Origin: Ischnura elegans
Lineage: Eukaryota; Arthropoda; Insecta; Odonata; Coenagrionidae
Length of the DNA stretch: 64,000 bases
Direction of reading: 5' to 3'
NCBI RefSeq assembly: GCF_921293095.1
Contig: NC_060251.1
Span: forward strand, 91,808,566 to 91,872,565
The notes beneath the pieces are model-generated. The model saw only the letters and a list, made by a program, of their open reading frames with translations. It searched no databases and was not told the DNA's origin. How positions within the stretch are numbered: the first letter of the stretch is position 1; every line of letters begins with the position of its first letter. Below are positions 34,457-45,205 of this stretch, piece after piece. Both the position numbers and the translations under genes were made by a program.

Positions 34457-34924
34457 GTAAGTATCATTAATTTCTCTTATGTTTTCCATGCTGACTAGCA
34501 TTTACTAATGAAATGTTGCTGGAATAACGTATTATATAACAGTATTTCTTTCCATGCTCGTTATTAATGTATGCATTGTGCAATTTCAAATTATTTTTTA
34601 GCGGAATAACTTGAGTGGAACTCGTTGGTGTTGTTATATCCTAATAGTCCGGCATTTCCATCGTCCTTTGTCGTCTATGATGTTATTGCAGTGCTAAATT
34701 TACCCATCTAACGTCAAGATAAGTACCGTATAAGTCATATTTTAATTGTTGTCACCTAGGTTTGTTTTGAATGTGAAATAAGTAGTATATCCTAAGTGTT
34801 GTGAGGATATGACGAAAATCATCATTTCGATATGAGTATACTGTTACCTATTCCTCGACATTGGAGGTGAGTTTCATTCTTTTCTCGTCATCACGTTTAA
34901 CAGCCGTACCATACTTCTTTGCAG

Positions 34925-35065
34925 ATATGCTGAAAACAGGGGAACTGTGGGCCCTAAATGGAGCTTTCTGTGGGAAAGGCCTTGGGCAAATGAACGGGCA
35001 GATGTCTAAAAATGATTTCTAAATTACGGTGTAGATGTGCCTAAATAAAGATAATTTTTTAGAGA
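34925..35065 (+). ncRNA. Candidate terminal exon of the E5 transcript
   Basis: It is preceded by TACTTCTTTGCAG and contains AATAAA at 35044-35049. The implied intron is ~470 bp. Confidence 0.4.
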
Positions 35066-35369
35066 CTTGTGATTTTTTGTGTGGAAACCTCATCCCGATT
35101 AGAGTTAGCTATAAAGGTAGTAATAAGCGAGCATCGAGTATTATAGTCGCCGTTAGTTCGTTGCATGGCCTCTACGCGGCGCCCTACTCGCCGTTAGAGA
35201 AATGATTTCTCTTGTATTTAGGAAATCTTTCTCTTGGATTTCTCTAGTTTTTCTCTAACTTTTCTCCAAGATATACGTATATGGTTTCTCTTAGCGTATA
35301 TGATTTCTCCGTTTTATACGGAAATTATACGTATATTTTGGTTCTATTTAAAACGTTGTGCCGGCTGGG

Positions 35370-36410
35370 ATAATCGTTACTCATTAAATTGCGATTAGAA
35401 AGTACAAAGTATGTCACACGAATTCACAATCACAACACTCGCGATGATTCCTTCCATGACATCCGCATGGTTGAACATCTACGGTCTTTTCTTAGCGAAT
35501 GTATTAAAAATGGTCCAAAATGTGATTCCAAGCCACAAAGAGGTCTTCTAATCGTATAATTATCTCTGTGTTAGTCATAGAGTTGTGGCGAGCAATCACG
35601 CAAACGATGTAAGCAAGCCGTTCTTGAAAATGCACTCCGAAACAATAAAGATAATATTGTCATTAATAATCACAAACTAAAATAATTATATGCATATATG
35701 ATCAAGTACGTGATATCTTCAGGGCGAAAGTGCAGCTCACAACCTGGTTCAGTACTTAAGTGCCAAAACTTCGTCTTTCCTTGGAATAGCCTCCCTTCAC
35801 TTTTCAAGCTGGGACTCTGACTGAAAAAGTACCGTCATAAGATATACATTTAGGTAATTAAAAAAATTAATTAAAGTACTGGGAATAACACTCAAAATTA
35901 GGAGCTGATAATTTCAGATTTGCTTTCTACCCTATGACAAACGACAACGACTCACGTACGTGTACTTACTTTGATTTTAAATAAAGTCCTGTTCTTCATA
36001 CCATGAAGCTTATTATTCCTTATCGTATATGCGTTACCAGAATAGTACTGTGACATAAATTAGTTCCGTAAACCCATCTTTTCCTCTTTAATATTAGATT
36101 TTTCAATAGACGTTCAATTCTCCCAACTACGGCAATATGGCTACGGCAACAACTAACAACAATGAACAACAACACAACGGCCATGGACAACGGCAATATG
36201 GCTACCATGGCTATAGCTATTATGCTATTATGGCTATAGCTGCGTACCTCGCCAGACCGGAATATGCCGGTGTGTAAAATAAAAAAATAATAATAATTGT
36301 GGAGTATTCTGCGAACGATACGAAATTGTTAGTGATATATTAAAACATAAGTTTTCACATTTTTTGATACAGAGGATGTATGATCATCGATTTTTACGGA
36401 TACAATCACA
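35370..36410. other. E1 interior with a small Gly/Tyr-rich frame
   Basis: At about 36108-36276 a frame reads NYGNMATATTNNNEQQHNGH and then RQYGYHGYSYYAIMAIAAYL, before a stop and an A-rich AATAATAAT tail. The phrase GGCAATATGGCTAC is repeated in it. This is low complexity and could be a retrotransposed or accidental frame. Confidence 0.2.
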
Positions 36411-37021
36411 GTTTACGGCGGCATAATATTTAAATATAATGTGCATATTATTCGCATATTATGTGCATAATCGACGGAATATTATTTGCATATTATGCCT
36501 ATCCATTTATGCAACTTTTATACTGAATAGGATTTTTGAGTTTGCTGGGTGGCCGTTAATTAATGATTCTTATAAGAATCATAATTAATGATAAAATGTT
36601 ACTAACAACGAAATAATATACATACAATGTCAATATTATTAATAGTTTACGGCGGCATAATATTTAAATATAATGTGCATATTATTCGCATATTATGTGC
36701 ATAATCGACGGAATATTATTTGCATATTATGCCTATCCATTTATGCAACTTTTATACTGAATAGGATTTTTGAGTTTGCTGGGTGGCTGTTGATTTATGA
36801 TTCTTATATGAATCATAATTAACGATGGGATGTTACTAACAATGTAATAATATACATATTATGTCAATATTATAGTAATAGTTTACGGCGGCATAATATT
36901 TAAATATTATGTGCATATTATTCGCATAATATGTGCATAATCGACGGAATATTATTTGCATATTATACCTATCCATTTATGCAACTTTTATACGGTATAA
37001 ATTTTGAGTGTGCTGTGTGGG
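36411..37021. repeat. E1 right terminal array, three ~235 bp units
   Basis: GTTTACGGCGGCATAATATT starts at 36411, 36645 and 36881. Each unit ends in a GAGTTTGCTGGGTGG-like phrase; the last one is the true tip GAGTGTGCTGTGTGGG. Confidence 0.9.
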
Positions 37022-38246
37022 TAGTAAGTTCTTATTGTAATTCACATAATGTTTTTTTTTTCTCAAATGTTTTGCTGACTATTCACATTTTCTTTGGGTG
37101 AAATTTCATATCAGACTGGCTGTATTGTGTTCCATTTTTTATTTGAGTGATGTCTTACTTGATTTGTTATTAAATAGGTACACATTCATACGTTTCTCAT
37201 ATCAGACCCTAGTGAAGAAACTTCATTCCACTTGCAAAATCATGATATCGTTGCAACTCACCACTCATAAGAATGTGTAGGGAATATAACAATGTATGTA
37301 AACAGATTTATCATGGTATAAAAATGTATTTATATCTCAGATGAGTATCATAATTAAGAATGTGTCATTGTGACTTGCAAAGTATGCATTGTTGAATTTT
37401 ATTTAATATTTTCTTTGGAAGACTATGGTAATACAGTAGAACCCCGTATTTGCGTTATCGGAATTTACGTTTTCCCGCAAATTGCAAGTTTTTTTCTGGG
37501 TCCCGTCATATTTCCTATCTCTCCAATGTAAATAGAACCCTGTATTTACGCCGTGTTTTTTTCGTTTTCCCGCCATGTGCACCACGACGTGCCGACTAAA
37601 AAAAAAATTATTTGCCAACTAAAACAATTAATCGTGCATATCAGCCCATAAAAACTGTCTTTCGGCTTCCTTTCGCGCATTTTTATTTAAAAATCCAAGA
37701 GAGAGAGACGTAATGAGAATTATTTTCGGGAAGAATTTGAATGTGGCGGGACAGAACGCCACTAACGTCGAAAAGTTTAACTACGTCATCTCGTTTTCTG
37801 TCAGCGGCGAAAAGATTCATGAAACGAAAGTAGGTGTTTTGAGCAATCGAGCTATGTACTAATTATAATGCAAGAACTCCTGAAGGAATGTTGACAGTAA
37901 TCATGTAGTTGATAATTTGATACGAGAGTTTGAAAGGAAACCAGACGTGATGAAACGTGATAAATGCCGTAACTATAAAACTTGACCGACAACTGGGATC
38001 ATTTGCGCTGACTTCATTCAACAGTTGCGTAGCAATTATGGGTTAATTAAATACTTAAAAAACTTATTTAAACTTGAATTATCCCATTCAAGTAGCAGTG
38101 TATCGCAAACTATTGTAAATTTAAAAAATTATGAAGTCGCAAGACAGTTTGTACTACGCACTTGATCGCCGAGGAGTAGTTCAGACACTCGTGTGTTGCC
38201 AAGTTACCCTCAATTCGTACAGGAAATAGAATTTATCCGGCTTGAA

Positions 38247-38490
38247 AATGGGAATTCGAGGTGAAAAACGGACATTTTTAACTGACGACAAAATTAAAAT
38301 TTTAGAGCTAGTCGATTCCCACACCGGAACCCGCATCGATTCAAACGCTGGCGAAGCAACTCGAATGTTGGGACTGGCAATCCGATCGGATTCCCAGTCT
38401 CAACATTCAATACCGTGGTGAAAAATCGCGATGCCATTGTAAAAATGCAAACCAGTGCGGCCATTTATCAAAAAAGAGAATATATGTGAA
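38247..38490 (+). pseudogene. Tigger transposase N-terminal CENP-B-type HTH remnant
   Basis: MGIRGEKRTFLTDDKIKILE is followed by ELVDSHTG. Then, in another frame, comes FNTVVKNRDAIVKMQTSAAI. This is the order of the CENP-B N-terminal helix-turn-helix of pogo/Tigger transposases (KR-LT-DDKI-ILE, then STF-T-LKN-D-I). At least two frame changes break it. It is the DNA-binding part, directed at the terminal repeats. Confidence 0.75.
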
Positions 38491-38822
38491 GAATTCCAGG
38501 TAAGAAGAAATAGAACGAATTCGAAAAGAATAGTTTTTAGGTGCAAGATCATCAAATGTCCCTGCAAATGGTGTCATCTAAAGGCCTGTTTACATAGTAC
38601 ATTAACCCGTACAAGTTAATGTCTAAATTATGAACACGAAAATGCACCGTGTATTCACCCAACTTGTGCGTATGCATGAACAGAAAATAGCTATTCAAAC
38701 CTGTTCTAGAACCTGTTCAAATTTGGTTCATGCATTCGTAGTCGGATTTAGGGGCAGGGGACGTGCCCCCCCCCCCCCCCCAGATGCTTAAAAAAATAGA
38801 CAAAATTTGCATACGGTTATCA

Positions 38823-39024
38823 TAGGAGGCTCTATGGGGGGGGGGGGGGGCACGTGTCCCCCCAGACACTTAAAAAATATGCAAGATTTTTAATACCGTC
38901 CGGTTATCATTGCGTTCCTTTTGTATGACGTGGTATCATTGCGCCCCCCCCCCCTCTAGAACAAAATCCTGGATATGGCACTGCTAACTGTGCCCCCCAG
39001 AAAGAAATCCTGGATCCGCCTGAT
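38823..39024. mobile_element. hAT-type MITE inserted in a copy of its own family
   Basis: Flanking 8-mers GGTTATCA (38815-38822) and GGTCATCA (39025-39032) match at 7 of 8. It is rich in poly-C and poly-G, with CTGGATCCGCC at the right. Confidence 0.75.
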
Positions 39025-39111
39025 GGTCATCATTACGTTTGCTTTGCTTTGTGTATTACTAAAGGAGGCTTAATTCAATAAGAATAACTTTGATATAAAA
39101 ATAAAGAGAAT

Positions 39112-39772
39112 AGGGTAGTTTCCTTCATCAAAGAAAACAAAAGGCAATAACTGCGATTCGTTACCCACCATTAGTGTATTCATAATATACAAATTATTTC
39201 GTTTTATAAATTCCGGTGTAGACGAATGGCAATGGTCCATTTTTATCCTCATTTGAAAAGGGCCAGATTGGCGCCCATGCGATGCCACTCCACGTGACGT
39301 CACAGGGACCTAGTTTCTATAGGAGAAGATAGGAGTTATACGTCGTCTGAGGTTACCAATGCATGCATGAGGCGCAGAGCTCAGGGAAACATGTCTTAAT
39401 AATCACTCATTAAAACTGGCTAAGGTCGGAGAGTTTTCCTCGTTTGATAAGGTATTAATAATCCTTATTTAAGCCAAGCGCTACCAGGCGGCAGGGCACT
39501 AGGCTACCCGCTGGCAGCCTGCGACGTATCAGCGCTAAGCCTCGCCTCAAGGTCACCTCACCGGGCGGAGGGGGAACCAGAAATACGACGTACGGAGAGA
39601 TTTCCCATCATTCCTACTAACGCGTCGCGTTTTCGCGCGCTTGAAAATTTTCACTTTTCATTCAATCGCGAAAAATAGATATTATCATTTAAAAATCTAA
39701 AAGTGTGAAATTGTACTCCAGGAGTAATAATCTTTCGATTAAGGCAATAAAAAAATAATAGGAAACCACCCT
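39112..39772. mobile_element. 661 bp element with AGGGTRGTTTCCT ends
   Basis: Ends are AGGGTAGTTTCCTT and TAGGAAACCACCCT. The interior is rich in CpG and has no ORF. A second, interrupted copy in reverse orientation is at 55501-57202. The superfamily was not identified. Confidence 0.8.
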
Positions 39773-39989
39773 ATTGTTTAAAGTCATCGTTATATCTTGC
39801 TTTTAATCTCAATTAAACAAGATCTTTTGCCTGTCAGGCCCTCTGTGCCCTTCCCAGAAAAAAATCCTGGATCTGCCCCTGCCTACAATCGTACGTGCTA
39901 ATGTATCGTGTAAACAGGCTCAAAGGCCCTTGAGAAAAAGTATATCCCCACAAGATTGGGAATCGAAGATTCCATGGCATCTATAATAA

Positions 39990-40240
39990 TGGTTGGTTGG
40001 ATAGATTCAAAAATAGGTACAGTCTTGTATATAAGATGGTGAGTGGTGAAAGCAAAGATGTTAACAAAGAGACAGCAACTCAGTGGAAAGAATATGAATA
40101 TATTAGAGTTCTGGAAGGGTTACAGCCCAAAAGATGTTTTCAATGCAGACAAAACAGGATTATTTTTCAATTTTTGCTGCCAGCAAAAACACTGTGCTTC
40201 TGAGGGAAACAATGTTATGGAATAATGCTTAGTGAACAAT
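39990..40240 (+). pseudogene. Tigger transposase second HTH and start of the DDE core
   Basis: GWLDRFKNRYSLVYKMVSGE and then KETATQW fit the Tc5/CENP-B second HTH domain. After a frame change, the phrase SPKDVFNADKTGLFFNF corresponds to the second catalytic block (usually ADETGLFW; here Glu/Asp is replaced by Lys). The rest of the core and the C-terminus are missing because the right terminus follows within ~130 bp. Confidence 0.8.
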
Positions 40241-40691
40241 TAAAAAATTAACATTTCCAAAGCCAGTATATGAATAAAAGTGAAAATTCTCTATTTCCCG
40301 CTATTTGCATTTTCCCGCAATTTACACTTTTTTTCTTGGGTCCCTAGAAAAGTGTAAATAAGGGGTTTTACTGTAGTTGAAAATAAGAGTGCGTTTATAA
40401 CATATTTTTATGTTTTCTGGTATATCTTTTGTAAAGTATTTTTGTGATAAGTTTTTTGAAAATGTTTTCCCTCGGGTTATTGGGGAAAAGTAAAATAAAT
40501 AAATAAAATGAACTTGACTGTTCATCATGGTATGCACACTTACTCCATCTGTCATGCGATTACACAATTTGTATGGCAAGTTTTTGCTATGGTATAGTTG
40601 ATTGCTGTCCCTTTTTTGTATACAGTTTTGCTTGTATCACTTTTATTCTGCAGTTCAAATGTTCTTCTGTATACTCTTCATTTGAAATGAT

Positions 40692-40770
40692 TAGGGATGT
40701 GCGAGTACTCAAAAACTCGAGTCGAGTGCTTTGAGTAGTAATTTGAATGTCAAGTCAAGTAGTTTTGGTT
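40692..40770 (+). mobile_element. Solitary hAT left end
   Basis: TAGGGATGTGCGAGTACTC with CTCGAGTCGAGTGC words, as at the ends of the 19997-21672 type. No matching right end was seen, so it is a fragment. Confidence 0.6.
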
Positions 40771-41303
40771 ACAGAGCTGTCGCAGCCAATTAGTTCAGAA
40801 ATCTGTCGACAGGAGGCGCGATCATGAAACTCATTTAAGAATATCGTTTTTAAAGTCAATAAGTCATTCTAATGCCTTGGCCTAGGAGTTTCAGCTTTTT
40901 TATATGTAGCAGTCAAGCACTATAGTAATCAACATGGGCACCTAATACCTTTTCGTCAGCCGCGGTGGCCTACCATATTCCGAACCGGTGGCGTATTAAT
41001 ATCAAATATTACATGATTTATTTACGTTTATAATCTTTATTACAATTGTAAAAATGCCTGTACTGAGGGCTCTTATTAGCAGTTTGGATGCATACATTAA
41101 TTAAATTGATGACATATTACTAGGGGTGAATTTATTTCAATAATGCGTATGGAACTGTTTAAGACACATAAATTTTCATTCATCGCCTAATTGTGGCACA
41201 GTTACCATCAACGTTTCTCATTACATTTTTCTGTTTAGATGAAATGAATTCATATGTTTGATTCCATTTGACTTTTGCTGACGTAATCATGTTATGATTT
41301 CAG

Positions 41304-41454
41304 GGTTAGGATTTTTGGAGTGGGATGAGGATAGTGATGCAGTGAATGGTGGTCGTTGGGTGTGGAGGATTGGTGCCCATCGAGCCATAGTAGCAGCCCG
41401 TTGTGATTGGTTCCGTAGAGCTCTTCTCTCTGGAATGAAGGAAGCAATAAAGAG
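41304..41454 (+). CDS. BTB/POZ-domain protein, BTB exon (first exon visible)
   Basis: This is the 5'-most exon found of a plus-strand host gene; earlier exons must lie upstream and were not found. It is bounded by TATGATTTCAG and a GTAAAG donor, enters after two bases of a codon and leaves with two bases. It encodes 49 residues, including RIGAHRAIVAARCDWFRRAL and LSGMKEAIK. HRA-VAARC--FR-ALLSGMKE is the central part of a BTB/POZ fold (His, Ala-Ala-Arg, Phe-Arg). BTB domains dimerise and often bind cullin-3 or repressors. With the following five exons, 258 residues are visible. The family member was not identified. The introns carry all the transposons of 41.5-59.1 kb. Confidence 0.88.
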
Positions 41455-42261
41455 GTAAAGGGCTAGTTTTTTGTAATGAATTGGAAAATTTTTTAACGCT
41501 AGAATGCCCGGCTAGGTCAATGTGACCCAAAAGAGGATATTTATGTTGATTATTTTGAAAGGAAGAACAATTTGACTCATATTTCATCACTTGCTTATCA
41601 GTGGATTCATTTCAATTTGATATTAGCCAGAATGGATTTTCATCTGGAATCGGTAAACTCAGACGTAGCGATATTAAAGGTTTTCAAACAGCTTCAATGC
41701 TTTCGGCTACTAGAAAAAAGTCTACAGCTATCACACAAATGTGCCCTGCACAAATTTTAATTCAAGTATAGTAAACTAAAAATTAGGGATGAGTCGATTC
41801 CACTTTTTTTCGATTCCGATTCCAATTTCGATTCCTTCAAATCGATTCCCGATTCTCGATTCCGATTCCATCGATTCTTACTCCTTATGGCAGGTGGGAT
41901 TTTGATTTATCTGTAGCATCGCTGTCATTAAACTTTAAGAATTGAATGGAATAAAATAACTAGGGATGGACAGATCCAGGATTTTTGGAGCCAGATCTTT
42001 CGAATCGGATATTTTCGATTCCAAATGCATTTTCGAATTCCTGCCATTAAACAAAGTCATTATTCAAGTTTATTGCGGGTACATACAATCAATGGAATGC
42101 TTTTTAGATTTTCATACACATTTTTATATTTTTATAAATTAAAAATTATTTTATGGGCTTTCAAGTTGACTTTTAAAAACATCTTTACATACTCAGGGTC
42201 TAAACTGTTACGCTTGGGTTTGGAAATGAAAATAGGAAAAATCTTAGGATGAACCACTGAC

Positions 42262-42513
42262 CAGTAGCGTAGCGAGAGGACCCCCCAAAATATAAAAACA
42301 CAATTACTTTCCTTCATAAAAGGAAAAAAAATATTAAAAATCATGAATTTACAAAAATGAAAAAAAAAAAAAAGAATCTCTGAAAAATGAAGTTTTTTCT
42401 ATTATGAAGGGCGTTAAAATTAGTTTGAAAACCTCTCCTTTGTACCCTGTTGTTTAAAAATTTCCCCCTTGGTTTTGGACCCCCCCTTAACAAAATTCCT
42501 GGCTACCCCCCTG
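42262..42513. mobile_element. hAT-type MITE
   Basis: Ends are CAGTAGCGTAGCGAG and CCTGGCTACCCCCCTG, with poly-C tracts inside. The flanks match only in part (CCACTGAC and CTATCGAC). Confidence 0.6.
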
Positions 42514-42884
42514 CTATCGACTGAATTCAAATTTTCCTCACACGCGTTTCCCCCGAATTTTACTTTCTCATCGCATACGGACTTGTGTTTCATCCGAAAA
42601 TGCTTCAGTATGGTGAGGTGGATTTAGCACATCCTCGCAATTATTTACGCCATAGTGCACGCACACTGTATTCATTGGTTCTCCTGTTAATGGAAATGTT
42701 TATACACAATGAAAGACATTTTTATTGGTGCATCATTAAATTACATTGCAACTGCGCAATCAGCAACACAATTAAAAGTATTTAAAACGGTAATAACGTC
42801 ACGTGCGACGAGGTGCTCAACCGCTCAGCATGAGGAAGGAGTGGGCAGCAAAAGCGTGTAAAGGAGAGGTGGAGGGGAAGGAGC

Positions 42885-43010
42885 AGTGGCGTAGCCAGGA
42901 ATTTCAATTGGGGGGGGGGGATCCAAAACCAGGGGGGAAAATTGTTGAAAAAACCGGGCACTAAATAATGGGTTTTAAACTAATTTTAACACTTTCCCAG
43001 AAAGTCACTC
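42885..43010 (+). mobile_element. hAT-type MITE, left part
   Basis: CAGTGGCGTAGCCAGGAATT followed by a G tract. The right end was not found. Confidence 0.5.
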
Positions 43011-44403
43011 TCCTAGCATTTGTAGTCTAGAAACGGAGAATTGAAGCAGATAGGCCAAAAAAGGTAAGTTGGTGAGACGAGGTAGGGATGAAACACGCTT
43101 CAATTGTTTTCGTGTGATTTGATATTTTCCTTAGAAAACAATGATTTTTGGTCCGTGTGATTTCGGATGCGAAAAAAAAACAACAGAGGCACGGGCTGAT
43201 GGACGGCCGAGGGTGGTTTTCTGAAATCTACGACATAGTTACTTTTGAAATGCTGAAAATCCTGGCCACGGCTGAAATTCTACTTGCAACCTCTGCGAGA
43301 GCTTTCAAACAAAACAGTTCATGAGTAGGACAATAATCGCATGCGACGGCGCATTCGAAGAGAGAATCGGAAATCTTTCCACTCTTATGGGGCGTTACAT
43401 TCACTGAAGCTATTATTTAAAATTTCCGATCCAGATCCGATGTCTTCCGCGACTTTGGATCCGATGAAGGGCAATATCTGCGGGTATTTGGATCCGAGGT
43501 ATCCGATCCGACCATCCCTAAAAATAACAATAGCCGCGGTGGCTACATTCTCGTTTGGCCGCGGTGGCTAAACAATAAAGTAGCGTTCATGGCGTCGATA
43601 CATACCAGAGCAGCCTGGCGGGTGCGCGGTGGCGGCCGAACGCAACCTGTCGAGTCCGCCCGGAAGCCGCGGCGGCTTATGCCAAGCAAGTATCAACTTC
43701 CTCAAGGGTTGCATTGATGAAACTGGGCTATACAAACGCGAATGTGTCTATTTTTTTATTATTGACGCAGGCGCGTGTTAGTCTAAAAAGTTACTAATAT
43801 AAAAAAAACCACTCTCAGCGCGTATTTACCTATAAGAAACTTTTTTCACAGAAAAACTCGCTCTCTGCACGTTTTTATTATCATCAGACTTCAAATATCA
43901 TTCGAAAGTAAAAAAATATATTTCGATCTATTATACTTTAAAATTGGTGGTCCAGATGAATTCTCCGAATGTGATTCATAATCGTAACAATTTGATTTGC
44001 CGTGACCAGCGGTTAATAAAAGAACGGAAAACGCATGCGCTGCTTCCCGATCCCGTGGTTTCCAATTTTTTTTCTCTGAGAGTTGCTCATGAACACGAGG
44101 TATTTCAGGGTTCGTCGGTTTGTCGCTCTTGCCGACATTTTAATGTTTCCGAGGCCGCTTAGGTATGTTTGTCGCAGCACCCGCGTGCGGGGCGTATCCT
44201 CCACGCGGGCAAGGCTGACACCGCGGCCGCTTAGGTGTGTGGCAGCATTTATGCCCCAAACTTATAGTCTATGCTCAAAACATTTATCTTCCTGGAATCG
44301 ATGGAATCGGAATCGACTTTAGGCGATCGATTCTCGATTCCGTGCCCGAGAATCGGTGGAATCGAGAATCGACATTTGGAATCGACTCATCCCTACTAAA
44401 AAT

Positions 44404-45100
44404 CACATTTCTCTATGATAAAATTAATAACTTCATCCTGATACAGATAATTTATTGTTAAATAATTTAATATGTGGAAGCCGTATGATGAAGCAAAGAT
44501 ATGTCAAGGTATAAATATTTGGTAAGTAATATGTCAAAAAATTACAAAAGTACTCAGAATAATACTTTTTCTACTTTGATGATTTGTTGGCACCACCTAA
44601 AATTATTATATGCAATTAAAGCTAGCTACATTAGAGTACATTTATTTATTCCGTTTGGTTTACCGCTGCGCAAATGTTAGGCCTGATATTATTATTTTTT
44701 ATATTTTTTCTCATCACGTATACCCGCCATGCCTGGATGGATCATTTTTACCCAGACTATCAAATCCATTTGAAGCCTTTCTACTGTTCCTTTGTATTCG
44801 ATGTAATGGTGTGTGTTTTATACTGATTTTTCATCAAAATGTTACAGTAATTTTTTTTAACCAGATACCATTGAAATTCATTGTACTTCCCAAACCCATC
44901 AGGGGAAAAGTGATAGGTATTCCCAAATTTGTGGAAGCTGGTGTCCGATGACTCCACAGAAATTGTCGAACAACTACAATTTTAATATTTTTCGTCCAAT
45001 TAAATTTTCTACCACCCTCCTAAATACTTTCTAAGCAATATTAACAAAGAAACTGGGAAGAATTAAGTATTTTGAGTAAAATGTGCAAACCTGATCATAT
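44404..45100. other. Remaining body of the piggyBac-like element
   Basis: AT-rich, with a 113-codon plus frame at 44610 that has no recognisable piggyBac motif. Confidence 0.4.
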
Positions 45101-45205
45101 TGGGTCAAATTGACCCACTCGGGCATAATAGGGTGTAAGGATTGGTCGACATTCTAGTGTTAAAGGGTGTTCTGTGTTTAGATTGGCCTGAGGCAGGGGT
45201 AAGAA

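Larger units (their letters stand above)
33673..35369 (+). mobile_element. CCC-tipped element E5 with internal mini-gene
   Basis: The left tip CCCTTCCGGCACAGCAG pairs with the complement CCCAGCCGGCACAACG of the right tip (CCC--CCGGCACA shared). TAGAGAAATC/GATTTCTCTA words occur inside both ends, and TATACGTATA occurs at the right. No clear target duplication was found, so borders are less certain than for E2 and E3. Confidence 0.5.
22243..37021. mobile_element. CCC-tipped fold-back element E1, expanded by nested insertions
   Basis: Terminal repeats CCCACACAGCACA (left) and TGTGCTGTGTGGG (right) are perfect over 13 bp and flanked by TA on both sides. Subterminal arrays of TGCATAATATGCGCATATTA-type words occupy 22260-22605, 28652-28843, 32997-33450 and 36411-37021. 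The rest is inserted: elements at 22606-28651, 28844-32988 and probably 33673-35369. Without them E1 is about 3 kb. The superfamily is unknown; a 2 bp duplication and CCC-AGCAC tips are shared with the other elements of the group. Confidence 0.7.
38739..39881. mobile_element. hAT-type MITE (198 bp family), outer copy with two insertions
   Basis: It begins CGGATTTAGGGG and ends GGATCTGCCCCTG. Between its halves lie a second copy of the same family (38823-39024) and the element at 39112-39772. Confidence 0.7.
38582..39920. mobile_element. PIF-like MITE, split by further insertions
   Basis: Ends are AGGCCTGTTTACATAGTACA and TGTATCGTGTAAACAGGCT, flanked by TAA and CAA. An uninterrupted copy of the same family is at 49121-49356. 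Confidence 0.85.
37434..40373 (+). mobile_element. pogo/Tigger transposon with transposase remnants
   Basis: Ends are CAGTAGAACCCCGTATTTGC and AAATAAGGGGTTTTACTG, flanked by TA. TTTCCCGCAA words occur inside both ends. Two coding remnants of a Tigger transposase are on the plus strand, and a four-element nest interrupts it at 38582-39920. Confidence 0.92.
41961..43520. mobile_element. hAT element nested in the 41784-44395 hAT
   Basis: Ends are TAGGGATGGACAGATCC and GGTATCCGATCCGACCATCC plus CTA. The duplication AAAATAAC is perfect (41953-41960 and 43521-43528). The interior at 43020-43210 resembles the duplicated block inside the 19997-21672 hAT. It also carries the MITEs at 42262 and 42885. 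Confidence 0.92.
41784..44395. mobile_element. hAT element with TCGATTCC subterminal array
   Basis: Ends are TAGGGATGAGTCGATTCCA and TGGAATCGACTCATCCCTA. The 8 bp duplication CTAAAAAT is perfect (41776-41783 and 44396-44403). Both ends have runs of GATTCCGATTCC-like words. A second hAT is inside, and no transposase was recognised. Confidence 0.93.
41497..45159. mobile_element. piggyBac-like element in the first visible BTB intron
   Basis: TTAA at 41493-41496 and 45160-45163 flanks ends CGCTAGAATG and CATTCTAGTG. Palindromes GGGTCAAATTGACCC (right) and GGTCAATGTGACCC (left) lie inside the ends. The non-hAT remainder is about 1 kb and shows no transposase. It contains the hAT element 41784-44395. 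Confidence 0.85.
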
